Positions 24,341 through 36,100 of a stretch of DNA of 47,106 nt are shown one piece after another. A program made the position numbers and the translations under genes. This DNA comes from Muribaculum sp. (GTDB lineage Bacteria; Bacillota; Clostridia; Lachnospirales; Lachnospiraceae): positions 1 through 47,106 of the forward strand of contig JAMPHH010000021.1 in NCBI GenBank assembly GCA_023663505.1, given 5' to 3'. Under the pieces are notes generated by a model. It was given only the letters and a program-made list of their open reading frames with translations. It did no database searches and was not told the DNA's origin. Position 1 is the first letter of the stretch; the number at the start of each line of letters is the position of its first letter.

Positions 24341-26278
24341 TTATTGTGCCTCAGCCGCCTTTGCCCCTCGCAGGAATTGCACAAAATCATCTCTTGTCAG
24401 CGGTCTTGAATAGTAAAATCCCTGAATATAATCGCATCTTAAATCGGAGAACAGCCTTGCAATCTCCTCTGTCTCTATGCCCTCCACCACGATCTTCATA
24501 TGCATATCCTTGACCATCTTGACCGTGTTGCGCACCACAGCCTCCAGCTTGGGATTATCCTTCAAATCCGTGAAGCTCTTGTCCAGCTTCACGATACTCA
24601 GGGGCATGGACGTCATACGGCTCATATTGGAATACCCTGTTCCAAAGTCGTCGAGTGAGAACGGAATGCCCGCGGCGGCGAGCTTGCTGATATTTTCCGA
24701 CATGATGCTCTGTGAATCGACAACCGCCGTCTCCGTGATCTCCAAATTGATCTGCTCCGGTCTGATCTTGTATTTCTCAAGCATCCCGAGGATCTCGTCT
24801 GCAAGATTATTGCGCATACACTGTGTCACCGACAGATTCACCTCTATGTACTCCATTTCCAGCTCCTTAAATTCATCACTGGCGATAAAACGGCAGACCT
24901 CCTCCAACACATACGCGCCAATCTGGTTGATCACGCCGTTTTTCTCCGCTATGGGAATGAACAGCTCCGGAGAAATATGCCCGTACTCCTCGTCGTCTAA
25001 CCGAATCAACGCCTCTGCCGACACGAAACGCTTCTCCTCCACCGCATAGATCGGCTGATAGTAGACCTCCAAGCGCTGCTTATTCACCGCGTTCTCGACG
25101 ATATCATTGATATCCTTGATGATATAACGCCCATCCTTTAGAATCTCCTCCGCATAGAGCACCTTCCCCGTCTTGCCATACTCCTCAAACTCGTTGCTGA
25201 AGGCAAATATCCCCTGAAAATCACTCATATCCTCCGGACATCTGATCACACACAGATTCGCCTGAAGACTGATATCCAAGCCCTGCAGTATAATATCCTC
25301 GCGAAGCATCTCGCTCAATGCCTCTGCCGCGCTGTCTATGCGCCCGAAATTCTCCCTGCCTGTCACCAGACAAAAGCGTCCCCAGTCAATATAATAAGGA
25401 TCCGCCTTGGGCAGCGCGCTTCGACACAGCCTCTTAAGCTTTGACGACACGATCCTGATGAGCTGATTCATGCTCCCGTACCCCAGAATATCCCTGAGAG
25501 ATTTATAATTCAAAATATTGATCAAAATAATACAAATAGGCTTTTTGTTGGCGATCGCCTGATCGATATCCATGGCATACGCCGTGGTCTTGCCAAAGCC
25601 CGTCACAGGGTCTGTCCGCTCCTCCGGCTTCTGCACCATGAGCAGCAAGAAAAGCACGCACAGGGCATGAGTAAACATTTCTATTCTAAGCAAAGGATAA
25701 TTGACCTGCACCCACAGAGCCGCCAGCATCACGGGCAGGATACACAGCAGGGATAAGAGTTGCCCCTTTTCAAACTGTTTACGATAACGTAGGGCATAGA
25801 ACACCCCGAGACAGATATAGAATAATGCCGCCGCATACAGCACCCCGTACCAAGGTCCCATGATATAGCTGCCATTCGCGTCAATATAGAAAACACTGTG
25901 ATATGTAAAGCTTGTGAGAACCATGAGCAGCACGATCACAAAGGGCGCCGCAAGCCCCAGCTGTAACAGCAGTCGGTTCTTGAGCTTATACATGCTGTCC
26001 GTGAGGCAGGACAGATAGAGAAGATAAACCGGCACGGAGAGACTGTGCAGGATCAGATATCCGCCATGGGTGATGTACTTCTCCATAATCTCAAGCTCTG
26101 TGCCGTTGTCAAGCTCCACCGCCAGAATATCAAAGACCGTGCTGCAGAACAAGACCAACAGCAGATACCAAAAATATCGGTTTCTCCTGCCGTTGAGCAT
26201 ATTTCTCGCCAACACAATGAAAAGCAATACGACGCCAATCCCCAATGCACAATAGTTAAAATAATTCAACCTTATCAT
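24341..26278 (-). CDS. 7TM-GGDEF(degenerate)-EAL c-di-GMP phosphodiesterase
   Basis: A membrane c-di-GMP enzyme of 645 residues. About seven hydrophobic helices (residues 5-215) are followed by a GGDEF-fold domain whose active-site loop reads WGRFCLVT instead of GGDEF, so it is not a cyclase. An EAL domain follows with its key motifs intact: SAEALIRL, EVNLSVTQ, LEITET, DDFGTGYS, IVKLDKSF, EGIET and QGFYYSRP. It should hydrolyse c-di-GMP to pGpG. The ATG at 26278 is preferred over 26329 because the promoter at 26348-26376 would leave almost no leader for the latter. It lies directly downstream of the HlyD gene, and a c-di-GMP riboswitch controls that locus. Confidence 0.9.
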   Translation of the reverse strand: MIRLNYFNYCALGIGVVLLFIVLARNMLNGRRNRYFWYLLLVLFCSTVFDILAVELDNGTELEIMEKYITHGGYLILHSLSVPVYLLYLSCLTDSMYKLKNRLLLQLGLAAPFVIVLLMVLTSFTYHSVFYIDANGSYIMGPWYGVLYAAALFYICLGVFYALRYRKQFEKGQLLSLLCILPVMLAALWVQVNYPLLRIEMFTHALCVLFLLLMVQKPEERTDPVTGFGKTTAYAMDIDQAIANKKPICIILINILNYKSLRDILGYGSMNQLIRIVSSKLKRLCRSALPKADPYYIDWGRFCLVTGRENFGRIDSAAEALSEMLREDIILQGLDISLQANLCVIRCPEDMSDFQGIFAFSNEFEEYGKTGKVLYAEEILKDGRYIIKDINDIVENAVNKQRLEVYYQPIYAVEEKRFVSAEALIRLDDEEYGHISPELFIPIAEKNGVINQIGAYVLEEVCRFIASDEFKELEMEYIEVNLSVTQCMRNNLADEILGMLEKYKIRPEQINLEITETAVVDSQSIMSENISKLAAAGIPFSLDDFGTGYSNMSRMTSMPLSIVKLDKSFTDLKDNPKLEAVVRNTVKMVKDMHMKIVVEGIETEEIARLFSDLRCDYIQGFYYSRPLTRDDFVQFLRGAKAAEAQ

Positions 26279-26347
26279 ATCCGTACCCCCGCAGGATGCG
26301 CCTTCAAAACCGTAACCCCTCGCTGCCATTCATCCTAATATGTGTAC

Positions 26348-26376
26348 ATTATGCCATATTTTGACTCAAAGAGCAA
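26348..26376 (-). promoter_or_regulatory. promoter of the EAL gene
   Basis: TTGCTC (26376-26371) and CATAAT (26353-26348) on the minus strand have a 17-nt spacer and a TGG extended -10 context. The EAL gene can therefore be transcribed separately from the secretion operon upstream. Confidence 0.68.
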
Positions 26377-26468
26377 TAAGGATATGAAAATCACAGGACA
26401 TCTTTAACCACTCAGCGTTACAATTCACGCCCTAACCGATTTAGCAATCTCCTATGAATAATAACCGC

Positions 26469-28022
26469 TTAGCGTACCTTCAGACTCCCGTCGAAATGCT
26501 CCACAATAGGCTCCATGAAAAAGGAAATAATCGCCCTGTCTGAAACCTTTACCTCCATGGTGCCCTCCATACCGATACCAATCGCTGCGTCCGTATTGAC
26601 CCGCCGGAAGCTCTCGCTGTCAATCGCCACCTTCACGGGATATACCCAGCCCTTCTGGTCGCTCCACAGCGCGTCCGGACTGATACTCACCACTTTGCCG
26701 TTCAGCTTCCCGTATTTTTGAAAATTAAATGTATCAAGCTTCATCGCCGCTTCCTGATTCGTTTCCAGATAGCCGATATCCTTATTCAACACCTCTATCT
26801 CCGCCAGCATCTGTTCGTCATCGGGCACAATGCTCGCCACCTGCTGCGCAGGCTGCAGCACGCCACCCTTCGTGGTGACATCTAATGTCTTGACAATACC
26901 CGACACGGGAGACACGATACATTGCTCCCCCACATCGATCGCCTGAAGCTCCTGCTCAGCCCTTTGATTCATGATATTGTTTTGGTTCTGCACTATCATC
27001 TCGCCAATCTGCGCCTCAAAATCAGACTCAAACGCCTTGATCGCGCTGTCGCTCTGTTCTCTTTGCTGCTTGGCGATCTCCACGGCTTCCTGCTGAACCG
27101 CGTACTCGCTGTCAGCCTCCTGCAGCCGTCCTTCTATCTCCGTGAGCTGAAGCGTGTTGTCATAACGCTCGAACAATACGGATTGCTCCTGAATCCTGTA
27201 ATCCTCCTGAAGCAGCTTCAATTCATTCTTGCCATTGTCCAGCTCCGCCCTTGTGATGGCTCCCGCATCATATAAATCCTGAAGGTCGCTTATCTCCGCT
27301 TTCTTTTGTTTGATCGCCAGTTCAATTTTCTCCACGCTTTGTTCCGCAGAGCTTTTATTCTCCGCCGCCTCACGCAATATTTCCTGCTGCTTTAACAGAT
27401 ATGCCCGCTCGTTTTGGATAGAATCCAAGGTCTCGCTCTGCTGGGCAAGCTGCATATCCGCTTTCTTATCCTCGCTCAAAAGCTCCCTTTTCTGCTGTTC
27501 ATATTCTGTCTGAAGGGACAACACATATTTCTGAAGCTCCGCTTTCTCACTGTCCTCACCGCCTGTAAGCTCACCGATGTCCTCTCCTGCCAAAAGCTTC
27601 CTGAACAATTCATTCTCATACTCCAACAGCTCTATATTGCGGTTCGTATTATTTAACGTAATCTCATAGGCAACCGCGTCAAGCACCACCAACTCCTGCC
27701 CCGCGGACACATGCTCTCCCTCCTTCACATAGATTTCCTTGATCACCCCTCCGTTCACTGCCTGAACCGTCTGTGTGCCGGTGACGCTGATAATCTTACC
27801 CCTTGCCGAGACCACCTCGTCAACCCTTCCTAGAATCGACCAGCCCACAAAAAATACCACGATACCCGTCACCGTTAGAATCATCATTCCCCCGATAGGA
27901 GACGTCGGCTTCTCCACGATCTCCACCGCCTCCGGCAGAAAATCATTCCGAAGCCTCGCCTGCCTTTTCGCCTGATACCGCTCCCACCGGTCCTTCAATT
28001 GATCATATATTCTTCCACTCAT
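26469..28022 (-). CDS. HlyD-family type I secretion adaptor
   Basis: A 517-residue membrane-fusion protein that would link the ABC exporter to a conduit outside the membrane. It has a basic cytosolic N-terminus (about 1-44), one membrane helix (about 45-66), and a lipoyl-like half VQAVNGGVIKEIYVKEGEHVSAGQELVVLD (about 86-115, read in two parts). A long coiled-coil hairpin follows (about 118-350, rich in Gln/Glu/Leu), then the second lipoyl half IVSPVSGIVKTLDV and a beta-barrel end. This is the HlyD layout known from Gram-negative type I systems. It follows the HlyB-type gene by 36 nt. No clear Shine-Dalgarno is seen, which suits coupled expression. Confidence 0.9.
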   Translation of the reverse strand: MSGRIYDQLKDRWERYQAKRQARLRNDFLPEAVEIVEKPTSPIGGMMILTVTGIVVFFVGWSILGRVDEVVSARGKIISVTGTQTVQAVNGGVIKEIYVKEGEHVSAGQELVVLDAVAYEITLNNTNRNIELLEYENELFRKLLAGEDIGELTGGEDSEKAELQKYVLSLQTEYEQQKRELLSEDKKADMQLAQQSETLDSIQNERAYLLKQQEILREAAENKSSAEQSVEKIELAIKQKKAEISDLQDLYDAGAITRAELDNGKNELKLLQEDYRIQEQSVLFERYDNTLQLTEIEGRLQEADSEYAVQQEAVEIAKQQREQSDSAIKAFESDFEAQIGEMIVQNQNNIMNQRAEQELQAIDVGEQCIVSPVSGIVKTLDVTTKGGVLQPAQQVASIVPDDEQMLAEIEVLNKDIGYLETNQEAAMKLDTFNFQKYGKLNGKVVSISPDALWSDQKGWVYPVKVAIDSESFRRVNTDAAIGIGMEGTMEVKVSDRAIISFFMEPIVEHFDGSLKVR

Positions 28023-28058
28023 TCCGCCGTTCCCAAAACCTTCTATCCTTTGTATTCA

Positions 28059-30179
28059 TCAGATTTCACTTTGCTGTCTCAGCAGATGCCAGAAAAGCCC
28101 CTTCTGCTCTATCAGCTTCTGTCTGGGACCATACTCCGCCACACAGCCCTTGTCGATCACCATAATGGCATCAGCATCTCTCAGAGTCGATAAGCGGTGC
28201 GCAATGATCAGCACCGTGCGCCCCTTACAGATCTCCCGCAGATTCTGCTGTATGATCCTCTCCGACTCATAATCGAGCGCCGAGGTCGCCTCATCAAAAA
28301 TCAAAATCTTCGGATTACATAAGAGCGCCCTTGCTATGGCAATCCGCTGACGCTGTCCGCCCGACAGCCCGACTCCGCGCTCTCCGACCACCGTATCGTA
28401 ACCGTTGGTTAGCTCTGTGATAAACTCATGGGCGCCTGCTATCCTTGCCACATGCATGATCTGCTCCATACTCGCTGCCGGATTATGCAGCGCGATGTTC
28501 TCCCTGATCGTCGCGTTAAACAGGAAATTCTCCTGTAAGACCACGCCAATCTGCCTACGCAGCCACACAGGATCAACCATGGAGATGTCTATGCCGTCGA
28601 TCAGTATCTTGCCCTTTTCCGGCAGATACAATCGCTGTATCAGCTTAGACAATGTACTTTTGCCGGAGCCGCTGCGCCCCACTATCCCGACCACCGTGTT
28701 GGCTCTCACCACAAAACTCATATCACGGATCACCTCGGGACCGTCCGCCACATAGCGGAAGCACACGCCCTCAAAGCCGATATCACCCCTCACCTGTGGC
28801 AGCCTTGCCTTTGCGCTGTCCGCCGCGGGCTCACATTTACTGTTAAAAATATCCCCGATCCTCTCCACGGAGACACTGGTCTGCTGAAACTCCTGCCACA
28901 CCTGAACCAAACGCATAACCGGCTCACTGACCCTTCCCGCCAGCATGCGGAAAGCCACTAATTGCCCTATTGTCAGCGTCCCCTCCATGACCAACTGCGC
29001 CCCATACCATAGAATGAGAATGTCAGAGATCCTCTGGATAAAATGAGCAGCCGCTCCCGCATTTCCCGACAGAATCGTCGTCCTGAAGCCCGCCGTTGTA
29101 TAATCCGCCAGGAGGGTCTCCCACCGCTTCTGCACCATAGGCTCTATGGCAAAGGACTTGATTGTCTGTGCCCCCGTCACCGCCTCCACAAGATACGATT
29201 GAGATTCCGCGCCACAATTAAACCTTTCATTCAGCCTGTCCCTAAAAAGCGGCGTGACGACCGCCGACACCAACACCAACAACGGAATGGACGCCAATGT
29301 GATACATGCAAGCCTGACACTGTAAAAAAACAAAATCACCACATAGACCACCAAAAAGACACAGTCCAGCAGGGTCGTCATGGGAACACCGGTCAAAAAC
29401 CTTCGGATATTCTCTACCTCTCTCACCCTCGCCACGGTGTCTCCCACCCGCCTGCTTTCAAAATATCTCATCGGCAGCCGAAAAAGGTGCGCAAACAGTC
29501 TGCTGCTTAGAATCACGTCAATCTTACTCGTGGTGTGCGCCAATGTATAATTCCTTGCCACGGATAAAATCGTCTCAAAGATCACCATTGCCAGCAGCGC
29601 GATAGACAACACATCCAACGTGGAAAGACTGTTGTGCACCAACACCTTATCAATCACGGACTGCGTGATCAGAGGCGAGCAGACGCCCAGAATCTGCAGT
29701 ACAAAAGCCGCCAGCAAAACCTCCGACAAAGGACGCTTGAACTTTAAAACGGAGGGAATAAACCATTTAAATCCGAATTTCGTCTCGCGATCCTTGGGAT
29801 TCCTTGGCACAAAGAGAAAGACCTCCCCGTTCCACACCTCCGACAATTCCTGCAGCTCCATGGTACGGGGCGCCCTCTCCTGCGGATACAGCACCAACAG
29901 CTTCTCCTGCGTGACCCTCGCAAGCACCACATAGGTGTCATCCGTCAGCCGCAGCAGGAGGGGCAGCGTCATCTTCTCTAAAGAATACCTGTTTATCTGA
30001 GTTTTGCGGCATTTTAGCTTTAAATCCCTCGCCGCGCGAATCAGCTCCTGCCCCGTCATTTTATGATCCTGCAGGGAAAAGGTATGAATAATGCTTTGTG
30101 CGTCCGCCGGAATCCCATAATACGCCGCAATCGTGATCAGTCCCTTAAGTCCGGTATCTATATCCTGTCCGTCCATCAT
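28059..30179 (-). CDS. type I secretion ABC exporter with C39-like domain (HlyB type)
   Basis: A 706-residue ABC exporter in the membrane. The N-terminal C39-peptidase-like domain (about 1-130) has TGLKGLITIAAYYGI where an active peptidase would have the catalytic Cys, so it is a HlyB-type non-cleaving domain that binds RTX substrates. The six-helix transmembrane domain (about 150-420) precedes the nucleotide-binding domain with Walker A GRSGSGKST, Q-loop VLQENFLF, signature LSGGQRQR, Walker B ILIFDEATSALD and H-loop IAHRLST. The ATG at 30179 overlaps the TGA of the RTX gene (ATGA); an upstream TTG is less likely. The overlap shows co-translation with its likely cargo. Confidence 0.93.
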   Translation of the reverse strand: MMDGQDIDTGLKGLITIAAYYGIPADAQSIIHTFSLQDHKMTGQELIRAARDLKLKCRKTQINRYSLEKMTLPLLLRLTDDTYVVLARVTQEKLLVLYPQERAPRTMELQELSEVWNGEVFLFVPRNPKDRETKFGFKWFIPSVLKFKRPLSEVLLAAFVLQILGVCSPLITQSVIDKVLVHNSLSTLDVLSIALLAMVIFETILSVARNYTLAHTTSKIDVILSSRLFAHLFRLPMRYFESRRVGDTVARVREVENIRRFLTGVPMTTLLDCVFLVVYVVILFFYSVRLACITLASIPLLVLVSAVVTPLFRDRLNERFNCGAESQSYLVEAVTGAQTIKSFAIEPMVQKRWETLLADYTTAGFRTTILSGNAGAAAHFIQRISDILILWYGAQLVMEGTLTIGQLVAFRMLAGRVSEPVMRLVQVWQEFQQTSVSVERIGDIFNSKCEPAADSAKARLPQVRGDIGFEGVCFRYVADGPEVIRDMSFVVRANTVVGIVGRSGSGKSTLSKLIQRLYLPEKGKILIDGIDISMVDPVWLRRQIGVVLQENFLFNATIRENIALHNPAASMEQIMHVARIAGAHEFITELTNGYDTVVGERGVGLSGGQRQRIAIARALLCNPKILIFDEATSALDYESERIIQQNLREICKGRTVLIIAHRLSTLRDADAIMVIDKGCVAEYGPRQKLIEQKGLFWHLLRQQSEI

Positions 30180-33100
30180 CCTACCTGCTTCACCCAATAT
30201 TGCTCCGCAATGCTCACCGCCTGCTCATCCCGCAGCCTTAACGCATCCTGCCATTCCACACCGCCGGCGCTCTCAAATGACGCCATTGCCTGTATCAGCA
30301 GATCCACCTGCTCCCCTGCCAAGGCATACCCGTCACTTGTCCGGATGCTGTCCAACTGACATTCGCTTCCTAAGTACCAGTTCTCAACAGAGATGCTGCC
30401 TTCGCCGTCTCCCACAGCGATCAGCAGGTCATCTCCCGCCCTTGAAAATGCCAGATCGGAAATATCCGTCCCGATCATCAGCGTGTCCGTCTCGCCGCTC
30501 TGTCTGTTATTCGAGATCGTGTCATTGCCGTATCCAAGGTTATAGATATATGTATCCGACCCATTACCTCCGCAGAGATAGTCATCACCCGCACCGCCTG
30601 CCAGCGTGTCATCACCATCCTCACCATACAGGGTATCGTTGCCCTCCAAGCCATATATCGTATCGTTGCCCGCACCGCCATAGAATGTTTCACTGTTAAG
30701 GTTTTTATACGCGTAGTTCATGCCTTGGAGATGATCATCTCCGTCCCCGCCTTGGATAATCGATGTCCTGTTCCATATATCGCCCAGTGTCCATGTCGTT
30801 CCGTCGGCAAAATCAACATGATACAGATAATGCCACTGGTTCAGGAAAGCTCCTTCAACCTTAATACTCTGACCTGTCACCGTGTCTGTCAGAATCAGAT
30901 TATAATTATCACGCGTTAGCTTGATTTCCTCCGGCTTGATTCCTTCCCCGAACACCAGACGGTCGTTCTGACAATTGTCACCCTTGTCCCAGTTATAAAT
31001 GGTGTCATCGCCGTCGCCGCGGTTGTAGATATATGTGTCCACGCCCCATCCGCCGTTCAGGTAATCGTCTCCCGCTCCGCCGACCAGTATATCGTTACCA
31101 TTGCTCCCATACAGCTTGTCATCGCCCTCACCGCCATAAAGAGTGTCGTTACCTATGTTTCCATCCAGGTAATCGTCTCCCGCCTCGCCATAAATGCTCT
31201 CGTTCCCGTTGTATCCATATGCGTCTCCATAACCCACAAACCTATCCGCACCGTCCGTCCCTATTACTACCGACAGTATCTCGGTGACCTCCTCGCTACC
31301 CCACACCGTACCATCCTCAAACACGATGTTTTCCACAAAATTGGACTTGGATCCAAATGCCTTGGATATCGTGATGGTCTGGCTTGTCACCGTGTCCGTC
31401 AACACGAGGTTCTGCCCGTCGCGCCTCATGGCGATTTCCTCAGGGCGGATGCCGCCCCCCAATAGCAGCCGGTCGTCCGCCTGCGTCTCAGAAAAGTCAT
31501 TGTTATAGATTGTATCGTTACCGTCTCCACGCATATAAATATAAGTATCCGCGCCGTAGCTGCCGCACAAATAATCATCTCCCGCTCCGCCAACCAGCGT
31601 GTCGTCACCATACTCTCCGTACAGCTTGTCGTTGCCATCACCGCCGTATATGGTGCCATTCCCCGTACACCCATAGTCCTGACCATAATCATGGATCTCG
31701 TCATCACCATCCGTCCCCACCAACACGGACAGTTTCTGCTCCACGATCTCCCTGGTCCATACCGTCCCGTCCGCAAATTCAATGTTTTCCACAAAGCCCC
31801 GCTTATTGCTTTTATGGGCATTGATAAGCGTGATGGTCCGTCCGGTCACCGTGTCTGTCAGTATCAAATCGTAGCCGCTGCGCGTTAAGGCGATCTCCTC
31901 CGGTCGAATCCCCTCACCGAACACCAGCCTGTCATTCATGCGCGAGGCATTGCCGTCATCATTATAGATTCTGTCGTTGCCGTCACCCCGGCTATAAATA
32001 TATGTGTCCGATCCATAGCCGCCGTTTAAGTAATCATCTCCTGCCCCGCCAACCAGAATATCATCTCCGTCCTCTCCGTACAGCACATCATCGCCAGCCT
32101 CGCCATACAGAACATCATCACCATTCGATGCATATATCGTGTCGTTCCCGTCACCTCCGTAAAAGGTCTCGTTATTCGTATACCCGTATGCATTCCCCGA
32201 GCCATAGAGGGTATCCGCGCCGCTGCCCCCTTGGATAGCCGCCAGCATTTCCTGCAAATCTTCCTCTGTCCATGACGTCCCGTCGGCAAAATCGACATGG
32301 TACAGATAATACCACTGGTTCTGAAAAGCACCTTGTATCGTTATCTCCTGACCCGTCACTGTGTCCGTCAGTATCATGTTACTACTGCTACGTGTTACCG
32401 ATATTTCCTCCGGCTTGATCCCTTCCCCGAACACCAGACGGTCGTTCTGGCAATCGTCACCCTTATCCCAGTTATTGATGGTGTCGTTGCCGTCACCGCG
32501 GTTGTAGATATATGTGTCCACTCCCCAGCCGCCGTTGAGGTAATCGTCTCCCGCTCCGCCGACCAGTATATCGTTACCGGAATTCCCATAAAGCTCGTCA
32601 TCGCCATCACCGCCATAAAGAGTGTCGTTACCCATGTTTCCGTCCAGGTAATCGTCTCCTGCCCCGCCATAAATACTCTCGTTCCCGTCATATCCGTAGG
32701 CGTCTCCATAACCCACAAACCTATCCGCATCGTCCGTCCCTATTACTACCGACAATATCTTAGAGATCTCCTCGCTGCCCCACACTGTCCCGTCCTCAAA
32801 CACGATGTTCTCCACATAATAGAACTTATTATCGAACGCATTGTATATCGTAATGGTCTGGTTCGTCACCGTATCTGTCAGTATGAGGTTCTTACCGTCA
32901 CGCCTCAAGGTGATTTCCTCCGGGCGGATGCCGCCTCCCAATACCAGGCGGTCGTTCTCCCGTGTATCAGACGGGTCGCTATTTACAATAGTATCATTGC
33001 CGTCTCCTCGAATATAAATATAGGTGTCCGATCCGTAGCCGCCGTTTAAATAATCATCTCCTGCCCCGCCGACCAGAGTATCATCACCATATTCCCCGTA

Positions 33101-36100
33101 CAGCTTGTCATTGCCATCGCCGCCGTATATTGTAGTGTTCCCCGTATGCCCATAGGCTTCGTTCTGGTCATGGATCTCGTCATCACCATCCGTCCCCACC
33201 AACACGGACAATTTCTGCTCCACTGTCTCCCTGCTCCAGACCGTCCCGTCCGCAAATTCAATATTTTCCACAAACCCCCGCCCGCCATCTTTATGGGCGT
33301 TGATAAGCGTGATGGTCTGTCCGGTCACTGTGTCTGTCAGTATCAAATCGTAACCGCTGCGCGTTAAGGTGATCTCCTCCGGTCTGATTCCCTCCCCGAA
33401 CACCATACGGTCATTCATGCGCGAGGCATTGCCGTCATCATTATAGATTCTGTCGTTGCCGTCACCCCGGCTATAAATATATGTGTCCGATCCATAGCCG
33501 CCGTTTAAGTAATCATCTCCTGCCCCGCCAACCAGAATATCATCTCCGTCCTCTCCGTACAGCACATCATCGCCAGCCTCGCCATACAGAACATCATCAC
33601 CATTCGATGCATATATCGTGTCGTTCCCGTCACCTCCGTAAAAGGTCTCGTTATTCGTATACCCGTATGCATTCCCCGAGCCATAGAGGGTATCCGCGCC
33701 GCTGCCCCCTTGGATAGCCGCCAGCATTTCCTGCAAATCTTCCTCTGTCCATGACGTCCCGTCGGCAAAATCGACATGGTACAGATAATACCACTGGTTC
33801 TGAAAAGCACCTTGTATCGTTATCTCCTGACCCGTCACTGTGTCCGTCAGTATCATGTTACTACTGCTACGTGTTACCGATATTTCCTCCGGCTTGATCC
33901 CTTCCCCGAACACCAGACGGTCGTTCTGGCAATCGTCACCCTTATCCCAGTTATTGATGGTGTCGTTGCCGTCACCGCGGTTGTAGATATATGTGTCCAC
34001 TCCCCAGCCGCCGTTGAGGTAATCGTCTCCCGCTCCGCCAACCAATATATCACTGCCGGAACAACCATACAGCTTGTCGTCACCTTCATCACCATAAAGC
34101 ACATCACGCTTGCTGTATAAATTATCATTATAACCCCAAATCTCGTCACTTTCCCCTGTTCCTGTCACCATATGCAAGCCGGCGCACTCTACCATAGCCG
34201 CCACATACTCCTGATTGCCCGCATACTTGGCAAAATAATTATCAAAGTTGCCCCGGTTATTCGGATTACATACCCTTATATACCTGCTGATCTCACCCAC
34301 CAGCCTTGCGGCATCCTCCGCCTCCATATCGCTGCACTGTATATACATGTCCAGGAGACTGGTGTCAAGATATTTTCTCCCCTCCTTATCGATAGACCAG
34401 AATGTCATATCTACGTAATCCTTCAGGTATGAACCCACCATAAGCGAGGTATAGTACACCTCCGCAAGATCATGATAGACCTCCTCCAAAATGGGGGCCG
34501 CCAATCTGACGGGATTCCGCCCTCCCGTGCCCACAAAATCCTGTCCCATCAGCCGTTCAATCACGGTTAATTTCTGTGCGTCAAAATTATACCCCCGGTC
34601 GTTTGATGTCACCTTGTCCGCTCCGGTGATAAAATATAGGATCTTCTGCACACTGTCCCAACGTTCCTCTATCGTGCCTCCCTGCTCAAACTCCTCCACA
34701 TAAGCCTTGAGCGTCCCCGTCTCATCCCGCTGCATCAGGACATGCAGGGATTCCACAGAACCCATCGCCCTCACATTGGGCAGCGCCTGAATCTCCTCCG
34801 AAATCTCCACTTCATCGTCATCAATGGTGTCATACAGGTTGGAATCAAAGGCAAACTCGCCAATCCGCCCTGACGTGCCATCCTCGAAATTGACATCCGC
34901 CACATTGACGCCCTCCTCCGGTCTATGCTGCAACGAGATCGACTCGATTCCCAGCTGCTCCAGCGTATACAGCTCGTCCTCCTGAGAGATCCCGTCCCCG
35001 TTCTTGTCCTGCCAGAGAAGCAGCTTGGAATAAATCTCGTCCTCCGCATCAATCATGCCGTCACCGTTGTCGTCATATTGCGCAAGCGCCTTGAACCCGG
35101 ACTGCGCAGTGCCACCATCCTTCAACGGGGTGGACGTCCCGAACAACTCCGACCCGTCACCGATCACACCGTCTCCGTTCCGGTCAAAAGCCAACAGGGC
35201 GTCATCCGCATCAACCCAAGCCGTCTTCTCCCTCAAACCGACGGTATCCTCGTCAAAATAAACACCAAATTCCTTGTCAATAAGCTCGAACCCGTCACCA
35301 TCCATATCAAAGACAAGAGGGTCTACATAAGCAGCGGCACGGGCACTGCTCCACTTTGAGAAAATAGCTTCCATGATATCTTTAAACATCTCATACATAT
35401 TGTGCATTCCTTGTGCATGTATTCTCGTAATCCACCCACCATAAAAGTTGTATTTAACTAGCGTGCCAGCCATTTGTAAAGTCATAATACTTTGTATATA
35501 CTCTCCCACAGTTTTCGTTGCTGCGGCAAAAATATCACTACTAAATCCATATGTATCATAAGTTTCCCGTAATAAGTCTTTGTATGCCGCTATATATCGC
35601 TCCACAGAATGATTACATAATTCCTGCAATACCTGCTTCCCATTATCGGAGAGCAAATCCGGCTTTAGCAATACTACACAACGACAAACAGTCAAGAAAT
35701 TGCACGCTTCCTTTGCCTTTTTGTAATCTGAAATTGTATCCTCCGATACCTTATTTTGCTCTAAAAGTTTATCTAACTCATTATAGTTCTCCAACGTGTT
35801 TACAACAAGATCCACCAACGCACTTGCATAAAGTTGAACATCATACAATTCATCTATCATATTTGTCAATGCATCTATTTCTGATGCAACCCAATCTTTC
35901 GCCTCTGTTCTTATCAGACTTCCATCTTCATTAAATCGCAGTGATGCTGTTGAATGCTTTAAGAACAGCCCTGTAAACTTATCCGACAGTACCATTTGGT
36001 AGTTATCGCCTTCACAAAAGGATGTCAGGATCACCCCCACAAAACTCCATGGATAGTGCATAAGTTTATCCTGCACCGCAGATATCGCTTTCTTGTGTTT

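Noticed and set aside
30063..30359. Plus-strand reading frame opposite the RTX C-terminus and HlyB start
   Set aside because: Both strands cannot be well supported; the minus-strand genes have family motifs and a coupled stop/start.
32002..33717. Two identical plus-strand reading frames of 78 codons (32002 and 33481)
   Set aside because: They are shadows of the 1479-bp duplication within the RTX gene, opposite to its coding strand.
30520..34130. CRISPR-like or satellite array suggested by the regular repeats
   Set aside because: The repeats stay in one long reading frame and encode calcium-binding RTX nonapeptides; the spacers are not unique DNA of fixed size.
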